This document shows, piece by piece, positions 35,567 to 44,352 of a stretch of 64,000 bases of DNA. The notes below the pieces were generated by a model. It saw nothing but the letters and a program-made list of their open reading frames with translations. It had not been told where the DNA came from and did no database searches. A program made the translations under genes and the position numbers. Position 1 is the first letter of the stretch; each line of letters opens with the position of its first letter. Source of the DNA: SLST01 sp046538735 (GTDB lineage: Bacteria > Spirochaetota > Spirochaetia > DSM-27196 > SLST01); NCBI GenBank assembly GCA_046538735.1, contig JBKHII010000001.1, positions 62,001-126,000 of the forward strand. Reading direction: 5' to 3'.

Positions 35567-36834
35567 GCGGCGCCGCTCTTCCTTCCGGGTTTCGCAAGCT
35601 GTCGCTCGCCGACCGGCGTGCCGCCGTAATGGCCGCGCATCCGGCGATCACGACCGCGTCGTTCGGTTCCGATCCGGAAATGGTCGAGCTCGCGGACGTG
35701 ATGGTCGAGTCATCGCTCGGCTATCTCGCGCTGCCGCTCGGGCTCGCGACGGGCGTGCTCGTGGACGGAGCCGCGTACAACGTTCCCATGGCGACCGAGG
35801 AGCCGAGTGTCATTGCCGCCGCCGGCTACGGCGCTGCGATCGTGAGCCGCGCCGGCGGGTTTCAGACCCGGGCTGGGGAGACGGTGACGACCGGACAGCT
35901 CTTCGTGGAGCGTTGTCCGGCGGACGCGGCCCAGCGGGTCCGCGCGGCCGTGGACGCGCTCCGCGGGGCGGCCGCGCCGCTGCTCGAGCGCATGACGGCG
36001 CGCGGAGGCGGCTGGCGCGGGATGGATGTCACGCCGCTCTCGGAGAGCGGTCTGCTCCGCGTCCAGGTCCACGTGGACGTGTGCGACGCGATGGGCGCGA
36101 ATGTCGTCAACTCGGTGATGGAGGTCCTTCGTGCGCCGGTAGAGGAACTGACCGGCGGCTCGGTCGTGATGGCGATCCTGACGAACGCGGCTGAGGCGAG
36201 AACGACCACCGCCCGGTTCTCCGTACCGACCTCGCGGCTTTCGCGTGCGGGTCTGAGCGGCGAGGAGGTCGCTCGAAGGATCGTCGTCGCGAATACGATC
36301 GCGACTGAGGATCCGAGTCGGGCGGTGACGCACAACAAGGGCATCATGAACGGAGTGACCGCGCTCGCGATCGCTACCGGCAACGACACGCGCGCGGTCG
36401 AGGCCGCCGTCCACTCGTACGCCGGTCGCAGCGGCCGCTATCGTGCGCTCACGACGTATTGCGTGGAAGCGAACGAGCTCCGCGGCGAGGTGACGCTCCC
36501 GCTCCCGCTCGGCACCGTCGGGGGGGCGGCCGGTATCCATCCCACGACCGCGGCCGCGCTCGAGATCCTTGGTCGTCCTGGTGCGACCGATCTCGCGCGG
36601 GTCGGCGCGGCAATCGGACTCGCGCAGAACCTGGCGGCGCTGTTCGCGCTCGTGAGCGAAGGCATTCAGCGCGGACACATGGGACTCCACGCCGAACGCA
36701 TCGCATGGGCGGCCGGTGCGCGCGGTACGGAGCGGACGGCAGTGGTCGCGGCGATGCGTGAGCGACACGAGTACGGCCTGGACACGGCCCGGAACGAGCT
36801 CGCGCGGCTGCGCGGCGCTGGGCGTGCCGAATGA
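35563..36834 (+). CDS. mvaA: hydroxymethylglutaryl-CoA reductase, class II
   Basis: 423 aa, the class II length (about 425). Reduces HMG-CoA to mevalonate, usually with NADH. MATEEPSVIAAAGYGA (about 77-92) carries the catalytic Glu80, VTHNKGIMNGVTALAIATGN the catalytic Lys and cofactor loop, and GRYRALTTYCVEANELRGE and GTVGGAAGIHP complete the signature. The GTG start overlaps the fni stop as GTGA. Soluble, with no membrane domain, unlike eukaryotic class I. Confidence 0.94.
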   Translation: MSGAALPSGFRKLSLADRRAAVMAAHPAITTASFGSDPEMVELADVMVESSLGYLALPLGLATGVLVDGAAYNVPMATEEPSVIAAAGYGAAIVSRAGGFQTRAGETVTTGQLFVERCPADAAQRVRAAVDALRGAAAPLLERMTARGGGWRGMDVTPLSESGLLRVQVHVDVCDAMGANVVNSVMEVLRAPVEELTGGSVVMAILTNAAEARTTTARFSVPTSRLSRAGLSGEEVARRIVVANTIATEDPSRAVTHNKGIMNGVTALAIATGNDTRAVEAAVHSYAGRSGRYRALTTYCVEANELRGEVTLPLPLGTVGGAAGIHPTTAAALEILGRPGATDLARVGAAIGLAQNLAALFALVSEGIQRGHMGLHAERIAWAAGARGTERTAVVAAMRERHEYGLDTARNELARLRGAGRAE

Positions 36835-37802
36835 CGGTGACGGCCTCGGCTTCCCCGAGCCTCGCGCTCATCAAGTACTGGGGCAAGCTCCCGGAGGGTG
36901 TGAATCTGCCCGCCTCCTCGAGTCTCGCGGTGACGCTCGAGGGACTGCGAACCGTCACGCGCGTGACCGCGAAGTCCGAGGCGTCCGGCGGTTCGGAGGA
37001 CGTAGTGGAGGTGGAAGGGATCCACCGCTCCCTCGAGCCGTACCGTGCGCTCCTCGACCATTTCCGGGAGCGCGCCGGACGGACCGATCGGGTGCGAGTC
37101 GTGAGCACGAACAGCTTTCCGACCTCGGCCGGCATCGCCTCGTCCTCCTCCGGATTCGCGGCACTCGCGCTCGCGTTGAACGCGTTCTACGGCACGGGTC
37201 TCCCGCCGTCCGATCTCTCCGCGGTCGCGCGCCTCGGCTCCGGCAGCGCCGCCCGTGCCGTCTACGGTGGCTTCACCGTGTGGACCGCGGGGTCCGACCG
37301 CGCCGAGCCGGTGCTGCCGCCGGATCACTGGCCGGAGCTACGGATCGTCGTGGCGGTACTGGATACCGCCCCCAAGCCGATCTCCTCGCGCGCCGGCATG
37401 ACGCGGTCGCGCGATACGTCTCCGGTCTACTCGACGTGGCTCGCCGAATCGGACCGGCTCTTCCGCGAAGGAACCCGGGCACTCGAACAACGCGATATCG
37501 AAGCGCTCGGCGAGGCGATGCGAGCAAGTTATCTCCTGATGTTCTCCACGATGCTCACCGCGACGCCACCGTTCATCTACTGGCTTCCCGCGAGCGTCGC
37601 GATCCTTCGCGAGGCGGAGGCGATGCGTGCGGACGGCATCCCGGCGTGGGAGACGATGGATGCGGGGCCCCAGGTGAAGATCGTCACGACGGACGACCAC
37701 GTAGACCGGGTCCGCGGGCGATTGCTCGCGGCGGTGCCGGACGCATCCATCATCGTCGCGCGACCCGGCGGCGAGCCCGAGGTGGTGTCGAGTGAATCAT
37801 GA
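36831..37802 (+). CDS. mvaD: diphosphomevalonate decarboxylase
   Basis: 323 aa GHMP-family kinase. ATP-dependent decarboxylation of mevalonate diphosphate to IPP. The opening ASPSLALIKYWGKLPEGVNL (7-26) is diagnostic, SAGIASSSSGFAALALALN is the phosphate loop, and GSGSAARAVYGGF the second GHMP motif. MDAGPQVKI lies at the C terminus. It overlaps both neighbours (4 and 11 bp). Confidence 0.94.
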   Translation: MTVTASASPSLALIKYWGKLPEGVNLPASSSLAVTLEGLRTVTRVTAKSEASGGSEDVVEVEGIHRSLEPYRALLDHFRERAGRTDRVRVVSTNSFPTSAGIASSSSGFAALALALNAFYGTGLPPSDLSAVARLGSGSAARAVYGGFTVWTAGSDRAEPVLPPDHWPELRIVVAVLDTAPKPISSRAGMTRSRDTSPVYSTWLAESDRLFREGTRALEQRDIEALGEAMRASYLLMFSTMLTATPPFIYWLPASVAILREAEAMRADGIPAWETMDAGPQVKIVTTDDHVDRVRGRLLAAVPDASIIVARPGGEPEVVSSES

Positions 37803-38778
37803 GCAGGTCACTACGGTATCGGCACCCGCGAACATCCTCCTTCTCGGCGAGTACGCCGTCCTCGAGGAGGGCGGCCTGGGTCTGGCGGTCGCCCTCGACG
37901 TCCGCGCGCGCGGCGAGCATCGGTCGGCCGCCCCGGGTCCGGTCGAAGGCTCGAGCGAAGCCGGAGGCGCAACGGGCACTGCCGCGCTCGGCGTCCGCGG
38001 ACGCATACCGGGCGGCGAGGTCGTATGGCCCGGCGACACGGGTGTCCTCGGCCGAGTCACCGAGTCGCTCCGTGACCGATTCGGACCGATCTCCGGCGAC
38101 ATCACGGTGGACACGTGCGAGTTCTTCCACGAGGACGGGCGCAAGCGCGGCTACGGCTCGAGCGCGGCGCTGACCGCGACGCTCGTCGCGCTCTGGCTTG
38201 CGGCGGTCCGGGGAGACAACCGGCTCGATGTACGGGACATCGTCCAGCCGGCGGTGGACGCGCACCGCGCGGCGCAGAACGGCCGCGGAAGCGGCTACGA
38301 CGTGGCGACGAGCGTGCTCGGCGGGATCGTTCTCTTCACCGGAGGGTCGACTCCGCGCGCCGAGCGTGTGGAGCTGCCGTGGAAGGCGGATCTCGCGCTC
38401 TTCCCGGGTCGGCGCGACGTGAACACCCGCGACGCGGTCGCACGGTACGAGACATGGAAGCGCGACGACCCGTCGGGAGCCTCTGCCTACCTCGCCCGCT
38501 CGAACGACCTCGTCAGGCGATTCGTCGTCTCGCGCTCGTGGGGCGACGCCGCCGAGGTGGTCCGGCGGTACCGATCCCTCGCGATGCAGCTCGGCGACTC
38601 GATCGGCATCCCCGCAGGAATCGACGCTCCCGGGGAGCTCGCGCACCGTGACGGCGTGGTCTGGAAGGCCGTGGGCGCCGGCGATGAGCTCGGCGTCGCA
38701 ATCGCGGACCGTTCGATCGCGCCGGGAGAGGGGTTCGCCCGGCTGACGGTTGCAGAGCGAGGGATCTCGTGGGAATAG
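37792..38778 (+). CDS. phosphomevalonate kinase
   Basis: 328 aa GHMP kinase that phosphorylates mevalonate 5-phosphate. It opens TVSAPANILLLGEYAVLEEG (7-26), and KRGYGSSAALTATLVAL (about 119-135) is the GHMP phosphate loop. GSGYDVATSVLGGIV is the second GHMP motif. The operon position between decarboxylase and mevalonate kinase supports the assignment. Phosphomevalonate kinases vary, so the assignment relies partly on context. GTG start, 11-bp overlap with mvaD, 10-bp overlap with the next gene. Confidence 0.88.
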   Translation: MNHEQVTTVSAPANILLLGEYAVLEEGGLGLAVALDVRARGEHRSAAPGPVEGSSEAGGATGTAALGVRGRIPGGEVVWPGDTGVLGRVTESLRDRFGPISGDITVDTCEFFHEDGRKRGYGSSAALTATLVALWLAAVRGDNRLDVRDIVQPAVDAHRAAQNGRGSGYDVATSVLGGIVLFTGGSTPRAERVELPWKADLALFPGRRDVNTRDAVARYETWKRDDPSGASAYLARSNDLVRRFVVSRSWGDAAEVVRRYRSLAMQLGDSIGIPAGIDAPGELAHRDGVVWKAVGAGDELGVAIADRSIAPGEGFARLTVAERGISWE

Positions 38779-39695
38779 GTCGGGGATACGGGAAGCTCCT
38801 CCTCTTCGGCGAACACGCCGCGGTCTACGGACATCCGGCGGTCGGCATCCGGCTCGAGGACTACCTGGAGGTCGAGGTGCTCGGCGCGGACGACGCGCGG
38901 AGCGGCGGAGGCGACCGGCGGAACGACTCACTCAACGACCGCGAGCGATCGCTCGTGGTCGAAGCGCTCCGGCGTCTCCCCGGATGGACCCACGAGAACA
39001 CCATCACGGTGCGCGGCACGCTTCCCATGAGCCTCGGGTTCGGCTCATCAGCGGCGTTCTGCACCGCGTTGATCAGGGCAACGCGCCCCGAGATCGGGAA
39101 GCGGGAACTGTGGGCGGAGGCTCACCGTCTCGAGCAAGTCTTCCACGGTACGCCTTCGGGAATAGACACGGGCCTCTCGGTCTACGACGGAGCGAGCATC
39201 ATCTACCCGTCCCCGCCGGAGCTCCCGGGGCGCGGACCGGCGGACCTGCCGCGAGCGGTGCTGCTCGTTGGGGCGCTCCCGAGAACGAGCACGACGGCGG
39301 AGCTCGTCGCGGGTATCCGCGCGCTGCGCCGGCGAGACTCGGAGTCGGTCGACCGTTCGCTCGATCGGCTCGGGGCGCTCTCGCGCGACGCGGCGTCGCG
39401 CGAGACCTGCCCGGACGCCCGCGCGCTGGGCGCGGCGGCTCGAGAAGCGCAGGAGGTGCTGCGGAGGCTCGGCCTCAGCACGCCGCAGCTCGACGACGCG
39501 CTCGGGACGCTCGAGCGGGCGGGTGCGCTCGGGGCGAAGCTGAGTGGAGCGGGCGGAGGAGGCGCGTTCTACGGCGTGTTTGAGACGCCGGAGACCGCCG
39601 ATGCGGCGGCAGAGGCGCTGAAGACAAGAACGGCGCAGGCGGGTCTCCCCTACCTGCGCCGGATCGAAATCGGGTCGGGTACCGGCCCGAGCTAG
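38769..39695 (+). CDS. mvk: mevalonate kinase
   Basis: 308 aa GHMP kinase. It opens GYGKLLLFGEHAAVYGHPAV (6-25), the typical mevalonate-kinase start. PMSLGFGSSAAFCTALI is the phosphate loop, HGTPSGIDTGLSVYDG carries the catalytic Asp, and KLSGAGGGGAFYG is the third GHMP motif. Phosphorylates mevalonate, completing the operon's enzyme set from HMG-CoA synthase to IPP/DMAPP. GTG start. It ends 4 bp inside the convergent aldolase gene. Confidence 0.92.
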   Translation: MGIGRGYGKLLLFGEHAAVYGHPAVGIRLEDYLEVEVLGADDARSGGGDRRNDSLNDRERSLVVEALRRLPGWTHENTITVRGTLPMSLGFGSSAAFCTALIRATRPEIGKRELWAEAHRLEQVFHGTPSGIDTGLSVYDGASIIYPSPPELPGRGPADLPRAVLLVGALPRTSTTAELVAGIRALRRRDSESVDRSLDRLGALSRDAASRETCPDARALGAAAREAQEVLRRLGLSTPQLDDALGTLERAGALGAKLSGAGGGGAFYGVFETPETADAAAEALKTRTAQAGLPYLRRIEIGSGTGPS

Positions 39696-40765
39696 AACTC
39701 GAACCGGTCGCGGCTGCCCAGGTTCTCGAAGGCTTCCACGAGCCGGGCAACCATGCCCTTCTCGCCGGCGTGCAGCCACGCGCGCGGGTCGATCTTCTTC
39801 TTGTTCGGCTTGTCCGGACCTTCCGGATTGCCGATCTGCGAGTGCAGATAGGCGTCGTTCTTGTCCATGTATTCCTTGATCGGACGGGTGAACGCCCACT
39901 GCGTGTCCGTGTCAATGTTCATCTTGATCACGCCGTAAGAGACCGCTTCTTTGATCTCCTCCTGCGTGGAACCGGAGCCGCCGTGGAAAACGAGATTGAG
40001 CGGCTTCTCGCTGGTGTTGCGATCCTCGCGAATCTTCTGCTGCGAGTTCTTGAGGATGACGGGACGCAGCTTGACGTTGCCCGGCTTGTAGACACCGTGC
40101 GTGTTTCCGAATGCGGCCGCGACGGTGAAATCGCCTACCCCGTTGAGCGTGTCGTACGCCTGAAGCACTTCTTCCGGCTGCGTGTAGAGGCGCGAGCTGT
40201 CCACGTCCGTGTTGTCAACGCCGTCTTCCTCACCACCGGTCACGCCGAGCTCGATCTCGAGCGTCATCTTCATCGTGGCCATGCGTTCCAGGTAGTCGCG
40301 CGAGATCCTGAGGTTCTCGTCCAGCGACTCTTCGGAGAGATCGAGCATATGCGAGCTGAACAACGGTTCGCCGTGCTCCTTGAAGTACTTCTCGCCGAAA
40401 TCGAGCAAACCGTCTACCCACTTGATGATCTTGAGCGCGCAATGGTCGGTATGGAGAACGACCGGAACGCCGTAGTACTCGGCCAGCATCCGAATGTGGT
40501 GCGCGCCGGCTACCGAGCCCGCGATCGCGGCGCGCTCGTTGGTGTTGTCAAGAAACTTGCCGGCGTTGAAGTGACCGCCGCCGTTCGAGAACTGGATGAT
40601 GATCGGCGCGCCCGCTTCCTTGGCGGACTGCATCGCGGCGGTGATCGTGTTGCTTCCGACCACGTTCACCGCCGGCAGCGCGCACGGAACGGTCTTGCAG
40701 TATTCGAACACCTCTTGCAGCTGGTTGCCGGTGATTACCCCCGGCTTGAGTCGTAGCTTACCCAT
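39692..40765 (-). CDS. fba: fructose-bisphosphate aldolase, class II (FbaA type)
   Basis: 357 aa, the length of the E. coli FbaA subgroup (class IIA). Zinc-dependent cleavage of fructose 1,6-bisphosphate in glycolysis. VVLHTDHCALK (102-112) holds the catalytic Asp107 and the metal ligand His108. GGSGSTQEEI and KMNIDTDTQWAF are phosphate-binding segments. It has its own strong promoter and a good ribosome binding site (AAGGAG) before the ATG. Confidence 0.96.
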   Translation of the reverse strand: MGKLRLKPGVITGNQLQEVFEYCKTVPCALPAVNVVGSNTITAAMQSAKEAGAPIIIQFSNGGGHFNAGKFLDNTNERAAIAGSVAGAHHIRMLAEYYGVPVVLHTDHCALKIIKWVDGLLDFGEKYFKEHGEPLFSSHMLDLSEESLDENLRISRDYLERMATMKMTLEIELGVTGGEEDGVDNTDVDSSRLYTQPEEVLQAYDTLNGVGDFTVAAAFGNTHGVYKPGNVKLRPVILKNSQQKIREDRNTSEKPLNLVFHGGSGSTQEEIKEAVSYGVIKMNIDTDTQWAFTRPIKEYMDKNDAYLHSQIGNPEGPDKPNKKKIDPRAWLHAGEKGMVARLVEAFENLGSRDRFEF

Positions 40766-40789
40766 AGATACTCCTTTGGCTTGGTCTGG

Positions 40790-40817
40790 ATTGTAGTGCC
40801 AGCAAGGTCTTTGTCAA
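40790..40817 (-). promoter_or_regulatory. strong sigma-70-type promoter of fba
   Basis: On the minus strand: perfect TTGACA (40817-40812), 16-bp spacer, TACAAT (40795-40790). This is the best match to consensus in the window, as expected for a highly expressed glycolytic gene. Confidence 0.7.
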
Positions 40818-40835
40818 TGCATAAGCTACGGAGAT

Positions 40836-40876
40836 GAGCGCGTCCAGACCACCCCCGGGGCTTACCGGACGCGCTC
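40836..40876 (-). terminator. long hairpin over the 3' end of the amidase gene, possible terminator
   Basis: Perfect 10-bp inverted repeat GAGCGCGTCC (40836-40845) with GGACGCGCTC (40867-40876). The loop includes CCCCGGGG and the amidase stop codon. It lies between the amidase gene and the fba promoter. There is no T-run, so termination would need Rho or the hairpin may act otherwise. Confidence 0.35.
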
Positions 40877-41908
40877 GAAATCCTCTACGTAGGAGGCGAT
40901 GCCGCTCGCGATGGCTCGCGAGAGACGACGGCGGTAGCCGGGCGTCGTGAGCAGCTCGAGGTCGGTCCGGTTGTTGATGAACCCGGTCTCGATCAAGATC
41001 GACGGCATCCGCGCCTCGCGGACGACGAAGAAGTTGGCCACACGAACGCCGCGCTCGATGGGCGTCTCCGGGACCTGTGCCGCGATCGCGTCCAGCACGG
41101 ATTTCCCCATGAGGACGCTCTCCACGGTGTACTCCTCTTCCTTGAGATCGTTGAGGATCGCGGAGACCTCCGGCTCGAGCGTTGCGGCGATCTCCTCTTC
41201 GAGAACCTGACGACGCTGCGTCGCCGGCAGGTAGTAGATCTCCACGCCGCGGGTATCGGTCCACGGCGCGGCGCTCGCGTTGACGTGCAGCGAGACGAAG
41301 AGAACGTTGTCCAGCGGGTCGTCGCGCAACGAGTGAGCGTACTCCGTCCGCTGCTCGAGCGTGAGATACGCGTCCGAGTCGCGCGAGAGACGGATCTCCG
41401 TGTCGCTGAGGAGCCGCTCGAGCTCGGCCTGGACGAGGCGAGCCATGTCCAGAACGATGTCCTTCTCGTAGTAGGTGACGGTCTCGCCGTTCTCGGTGAC
41501 GCTTCGGAGCGTACCCGGATCCCGCCCGCCGTGACCGGCGTCGATGACGATCGCCTTCACCGGCCGCACGCGCGCGGCATCACCGGTCCGTCCGAGCCGG
41601 GCGGCGAGCGCGTCAAAGGTCGGACGCGGCACGAGGAGCCGGCCCGTGGAGTACACGATCGGTTCGATGCGAAGCAGCTCGGTGAAGTCCACGACTGCGA
41701 TCGGGTCCCCCGGCGCGAAGCCGATCGAATCGAGCCCGTTCCAGATCACGCCGGTGCGGGTGAACTCGTCCCACTCGAGTACGGAGCCGGTGGCTTCCAG
41801 GAGCTCTACGATATCCACGGTCGGGTCCTCGGCAGCCACGGCCGATGGCAGAATCTGAAGACTGAGCAGAATGAGAGCGGCGACCACGAGTGCTGTACGA
41901 GTGCGCAT
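40862..41908 (-). CDS. N-acetylmuramoyl-L-alanine amidase (Amidase_3)
   Basis: 348 aa. A signal peptide (MRTRTALVVAALILLSLQIL, cleavage near AVAAED) exports it. An N-terminal region of about 110 residues resembles an AMIN/copper-amine-oxidase-like module. The zinc amidase domain (about 150-345) follows, with metal ligands in IDAGHGGRDPG, YYEKDIVLDMA and SLHVNASA, and the catalytic Glu in ILIETGFINN. It cleaves the amide bond between MurNAc and L-Ala in peptidoglycan during division or turnover. I chose ATG 41908 because the signal peptide begins there, though the frame stays open upstream. Confidence 0.9.
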   Translation of the reverse strand: MRTRTALVVAALILLSLQILPSAVAAEDPTVDIVELLEATGSVLEWDEFTRTGVIWNGLDSIGFAPGDPIAVVDFTELLRIEPIVYSTGRLLVPRPTFDALAARLGRTGDAARVRPVKAIVIDAGHGGRDPGTLRSVTENGETVTYYEKDIVLDMARLVQAELERLLSDTEIRLSRDSDAYLTLEQRTEYAHSLRDDPLDNVLFVSLHVNASAAPWTDTRGVEIYYLPATQRRQVLEEEIAATLEPEVSAILNDLKEEEYTVESVLMGKSVLDAIAAQVPETPIERGVRVANFFVVREARMPSILIETGFINNRTDLELLTTPGYRRRLSRAIASGIASYVEDFERVR

Positions 41909-41975
41909 TCCTGCTCTCAATATCGGCAGATCGGCCGCCCGATTGACCCTGGGAGCCTGGCGGGAGTACGGTCCT

Positions 41976-42938
41976 GTGGTGAAGCGATCGCTGATACTGC
42001 TGCTTGTCGTGGCTCCGCTGCTGTGGGCGTGCGCGACAACGGACACTTCCCCCACGCACCGCCTCCTGGCCGCCTACCCGCCCGAGCGTCCGTTCCCGGA
42101 CAGCCGATTCTCCACATTCGACAACGTGATGATCCACTACCGAACCTGGACTCCGGACGGTGAGCCGATCGGGAAGCTGCTGCTGCTTCACGAGGCGGGT
42201 GGATCCTCGGTGACCTACCGGCTTCTCGCCCCGGAGCTCGCTCGAGCCGGGTACGCCGTGGTGGCAGCCGACCTTCCGGGGTTCGGGTTCAGCGGTCAGG
42301 CCCTCGACCTCGACCACACACTCGGGAACCGCGCGGAGTTACTCTGGTCGCTGGCCGACCGCCTGGATACCGAAGACGATGCCTTCCCGCCGGTCGATCG
42401 CTGGATACTCGTTGGGCACGGAATGGGCGGACGAGTCGCGACGCAGATGGCGATCGAGCGCCCGGCGCGCAGTCGCGGCCTCGTGCTCCTGTCCGCCGAT
42501 GTGACGGGAGCGGCGGATCCCGGCGCGTGGTACTGGTTCCCACCGGTCCGCTGGAGCGTCCTGAGCTGGCTGCGAAACAGCGTCTTCACCCCGGACGGGG
42601 TCGCCGAGCTGCTCGAGAGCGCGTACGGACGTCCGGCGACCGCGGATGAAGTCGGTCTCTACGCCGCGCCGCTCCTGAGACCGAGCATGCCGGAGGCGTA
42701 CGTTCGCTACGCCTCCACCGCCGGACGCGCCGACTTCACGCTCGACTCGATCGAGACGCCCACGTTAATCGTCTGGGGAGAGGCCGACGAGTGGACCGAT
42801 CCGGAGCTCGGCGCTCAGGCAGCCGCGGAGATCCCTTCGAGCGTCCTCATTACCATCCCGGGCGCCGGCCACCTGCCGATGGAAACGGATGTAGAGCAGA
42901 CGCGAGACGTGCTCCTCTCGTGGCTCGCACGAAGGTAG
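41976..42938 (+). CDS. alpha/beta hydrolase-fold lipoprotein lacking the catalytic serine
   Basis: 320 aa. A lipoprotein signal ends in LLWAC with Cys19 as lipidation site. The rest is an alpha/beta hydrolase: LLLLHEAGGSS (oxyanion region, 68-78), DLPGFGFSG (99-107), ILVGHGMGG (144-152), GEADEWTD (acid) and GAGHLPMETD (His). The nucleophile elbow has Gly149 where Ser (or Cys/Asp) is expected, whereas the acid and His remain. Either the protein is a binding protein or it uses another residue. GTG start with CGGGAG upstream; GTG at 41979 is an alternative. It ends at 42938, directly abutting the convergent kinase gene. Confidence 0.8.
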   Translation: MVKRSLILLLVVAPLLWACATTDTSPTHRLLAAYPPERPFPDSRFSTFDNVMIHYRTWTPDGEPIGKLLLLHEAGGSSVTYRLLAPELARAGYAVVAADLPGFGFSGQALDLDHTLGNRAELLWSLADRLDTEDDAFPPVDRWILVGHGMGGRVATQMAIERPARSRGLVLLSADVTGAADPGAWYWFPPVRWSVLSWLRNSVFTPDGVAELLESAYGRPATADEVGLYAAPLLRPSMPEAYVRYASTAGRADFTLDSIETPTLIVWGEADEWTDPELGAQAAAEIPSSVLITIPGAGHLPMETDVEQTRDVLLSWLARR

Positions 42939-44237
42939 CTACTCCTGTTCGTTCGGTAGCTTCCGCGGCAGCTCGATCGTAACCGTCGTTCCGGCCGCGT
43001 CCGAGCTCGTGAACCGGATACTGCCCCGGTGCGTCCGAGCGATGAGCGCCGCAACGTACGTCCCGAGACCCGTACCGCCCTTCTTCCCGCTCGTCGTGTA
43101 GCGCTCGAAGAAGCGCGGCCGAATGTCCTCCGGCACGACCCCGCGGTTGTGGATATCAACGGACTGCGTCTCACCGGTCGTCACGCGGACCGCTACGACG
43201 TCGCCCTCCGAGGAAGCCTCGATCGCGTTGCGGACGAGGTTCGCGACGGCCTCGGCGAGGTAGAGCTTCTCGCCGTCAACCGGGACGTTCGCGTTCCAGG
43301 CTATCGGCGCGCCGTCCACTTCGAAGGCAACGTCCACCCCCTTGCTCCCGGCAAGCGGCTCGAGCTCGCGGCGCACCTCTTGCAGCACGGAGACGAGATT
43401 GACCGGCTTGGGCTTGAGCAGGTAGGTGCCTTCTTCCATTCTGATGAGGTCCATGGTGCTCGAGAGCATCGTGTTGACTTTGCGTCCCGACTCGCGAATG
43501 ATCATGCAGAGTTCGCGCTGCTCGTCGGTAAGATCGTCGACCATCAGGACTTCGGCGGCGCCGATGATTCCGTTCAGCGGATTGCGCAGATCGTGCCTGA
43601 TCATGCGCTCAACGCGATCCTTCACCTTCTCGAGCTCTTCCCGGTTGCGGATCTCTTCGTTGAGCCGCTCCACCGTCTCCTCGAGCATCTTCTCTGCCCG
43701 CTTGCGCTCGCTGATGTCGAGCACGAACGTGACCTTCTTGGGCCTTCCGTCCACGTCTATGATGTACGCGGCGTCCGCGATGATGGCGAGCTGTTGCTCG
43801 TCTTTGCGAGCGACCTGCCACTCACCGCGCAGCTCGTAGCGCCGGCCCATGAACTCGGAGTGCAGACGGTCGAGCTCGGCCTTGTAGGGCTCCGGCACGA
43901 CCATGGTGAAGTGGTTTCCGATCAGCTCGTCCGGAAGATAGCCGTAGAGTCGACAGTAGGTCGGATTCACGTACTCGAAGTAGCCGTTCTCGTCCGTGAT
44001 GCAGATGCCCACGGGCGTTGATTCGATGATGTTCCGGAGCCGAGACTCGCTCCGCTTGAGATCCTCGTTGTAGTTCCGCAGCAGATCGGTGCGCTGCTCG
44101 GCCAGTCCGTTCAGCGCGCGGACGAGCTCCCGAACCTCGGCGGACGCACCGTCCTCGGCGACCACCGGCTCGTAGTCCCCGGTCGTGATGTCTCGCAGGA
44201 GACGCGTGACGAGAGCGAGATCAGGTGTATCGCGCAT
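42939..44237 (-). CDS. soluble PAS-domain histidine kinase
   Basis: 432 aa. There is no membrane segment. A short helical N-terminal region and coiled-coil lead to a PAS domain (about 65-180, VGICITDENGYFEYVNPTYC and VTFVLDISERKRAE). The H-box MIRHDLRNPLNGIIG has His215. The HATPase domain ends with NLVRNAIEAS and GGTGLGTYVAALIARTHRGS. It senses a cytoplasmic signal, and no response regulator is adjacent. I chose ATG 44237 because it has GGAGAG 6 bp upstream and because the predicted -10 box lies too close to the upstream ATG at 44273. Confidence 0.88.
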   Translation of the reverse strand: MRDTPDLALVTRLLRDITTGDYEPVVAEDGASAEVRELVRALNGLAEQRTDLLRNYNEDLKRSESRLRNIIESTPVGICITDENGYFEYVNPTYCRLYGYLPDELIGNHFTMVVPEPYKAELDRLHSEFMGRRYELRGEWQVARKDEQQLAIIADAAYIIDVDGRPKKVTFVLDISERKRAEKMLEETVERLNEEIRNREELEKVKDRVERMIRHDLRNPLNGIIGAAEVLMVDDLTDEQRELCMIIRESGRKVNTMLSSTMDLIRMEEGTYLLKPKPVNLVSVLQEVRRELEPLAGSKGVDVAFEVDGAPIAWNANVPVDGEKLYLAEAVANLVRNAIEASSEGDVVAVRVTTGETQSVDIHNRGVVPEDIRPRFFERYTTSGKKGGTGLGTYVAALIARTHRGSIRFTSSDAAGTTVTIELPRKLPNEQE

Positions 44238-44275
44238 GTCCGGCTCTCCAGGAATCGACCATGGGGTACGCATCC

Positions 44276-44304
44276 TTGATAGCCCGGAAGAAACACGGTG
44301 TCAA
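44276..44304 (-). promoter_or_regulatory. sigma-70-type promoter of the PAS kinase gene
   Basis: On the minus strand: TTGACA (44304-44299), 17-bp spacer, TATCAA (44281-44276). The start near 44269 gives a leader of about 32 nt to the ATG at 44237 and excludes the upstream ATG at 44273. Confidence 0.6.
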
Positions 44305-44352
44305 GAAGCGAATCACTGGATCGTGGCGCCTCCCGAGGGTATGCTGCACGGC

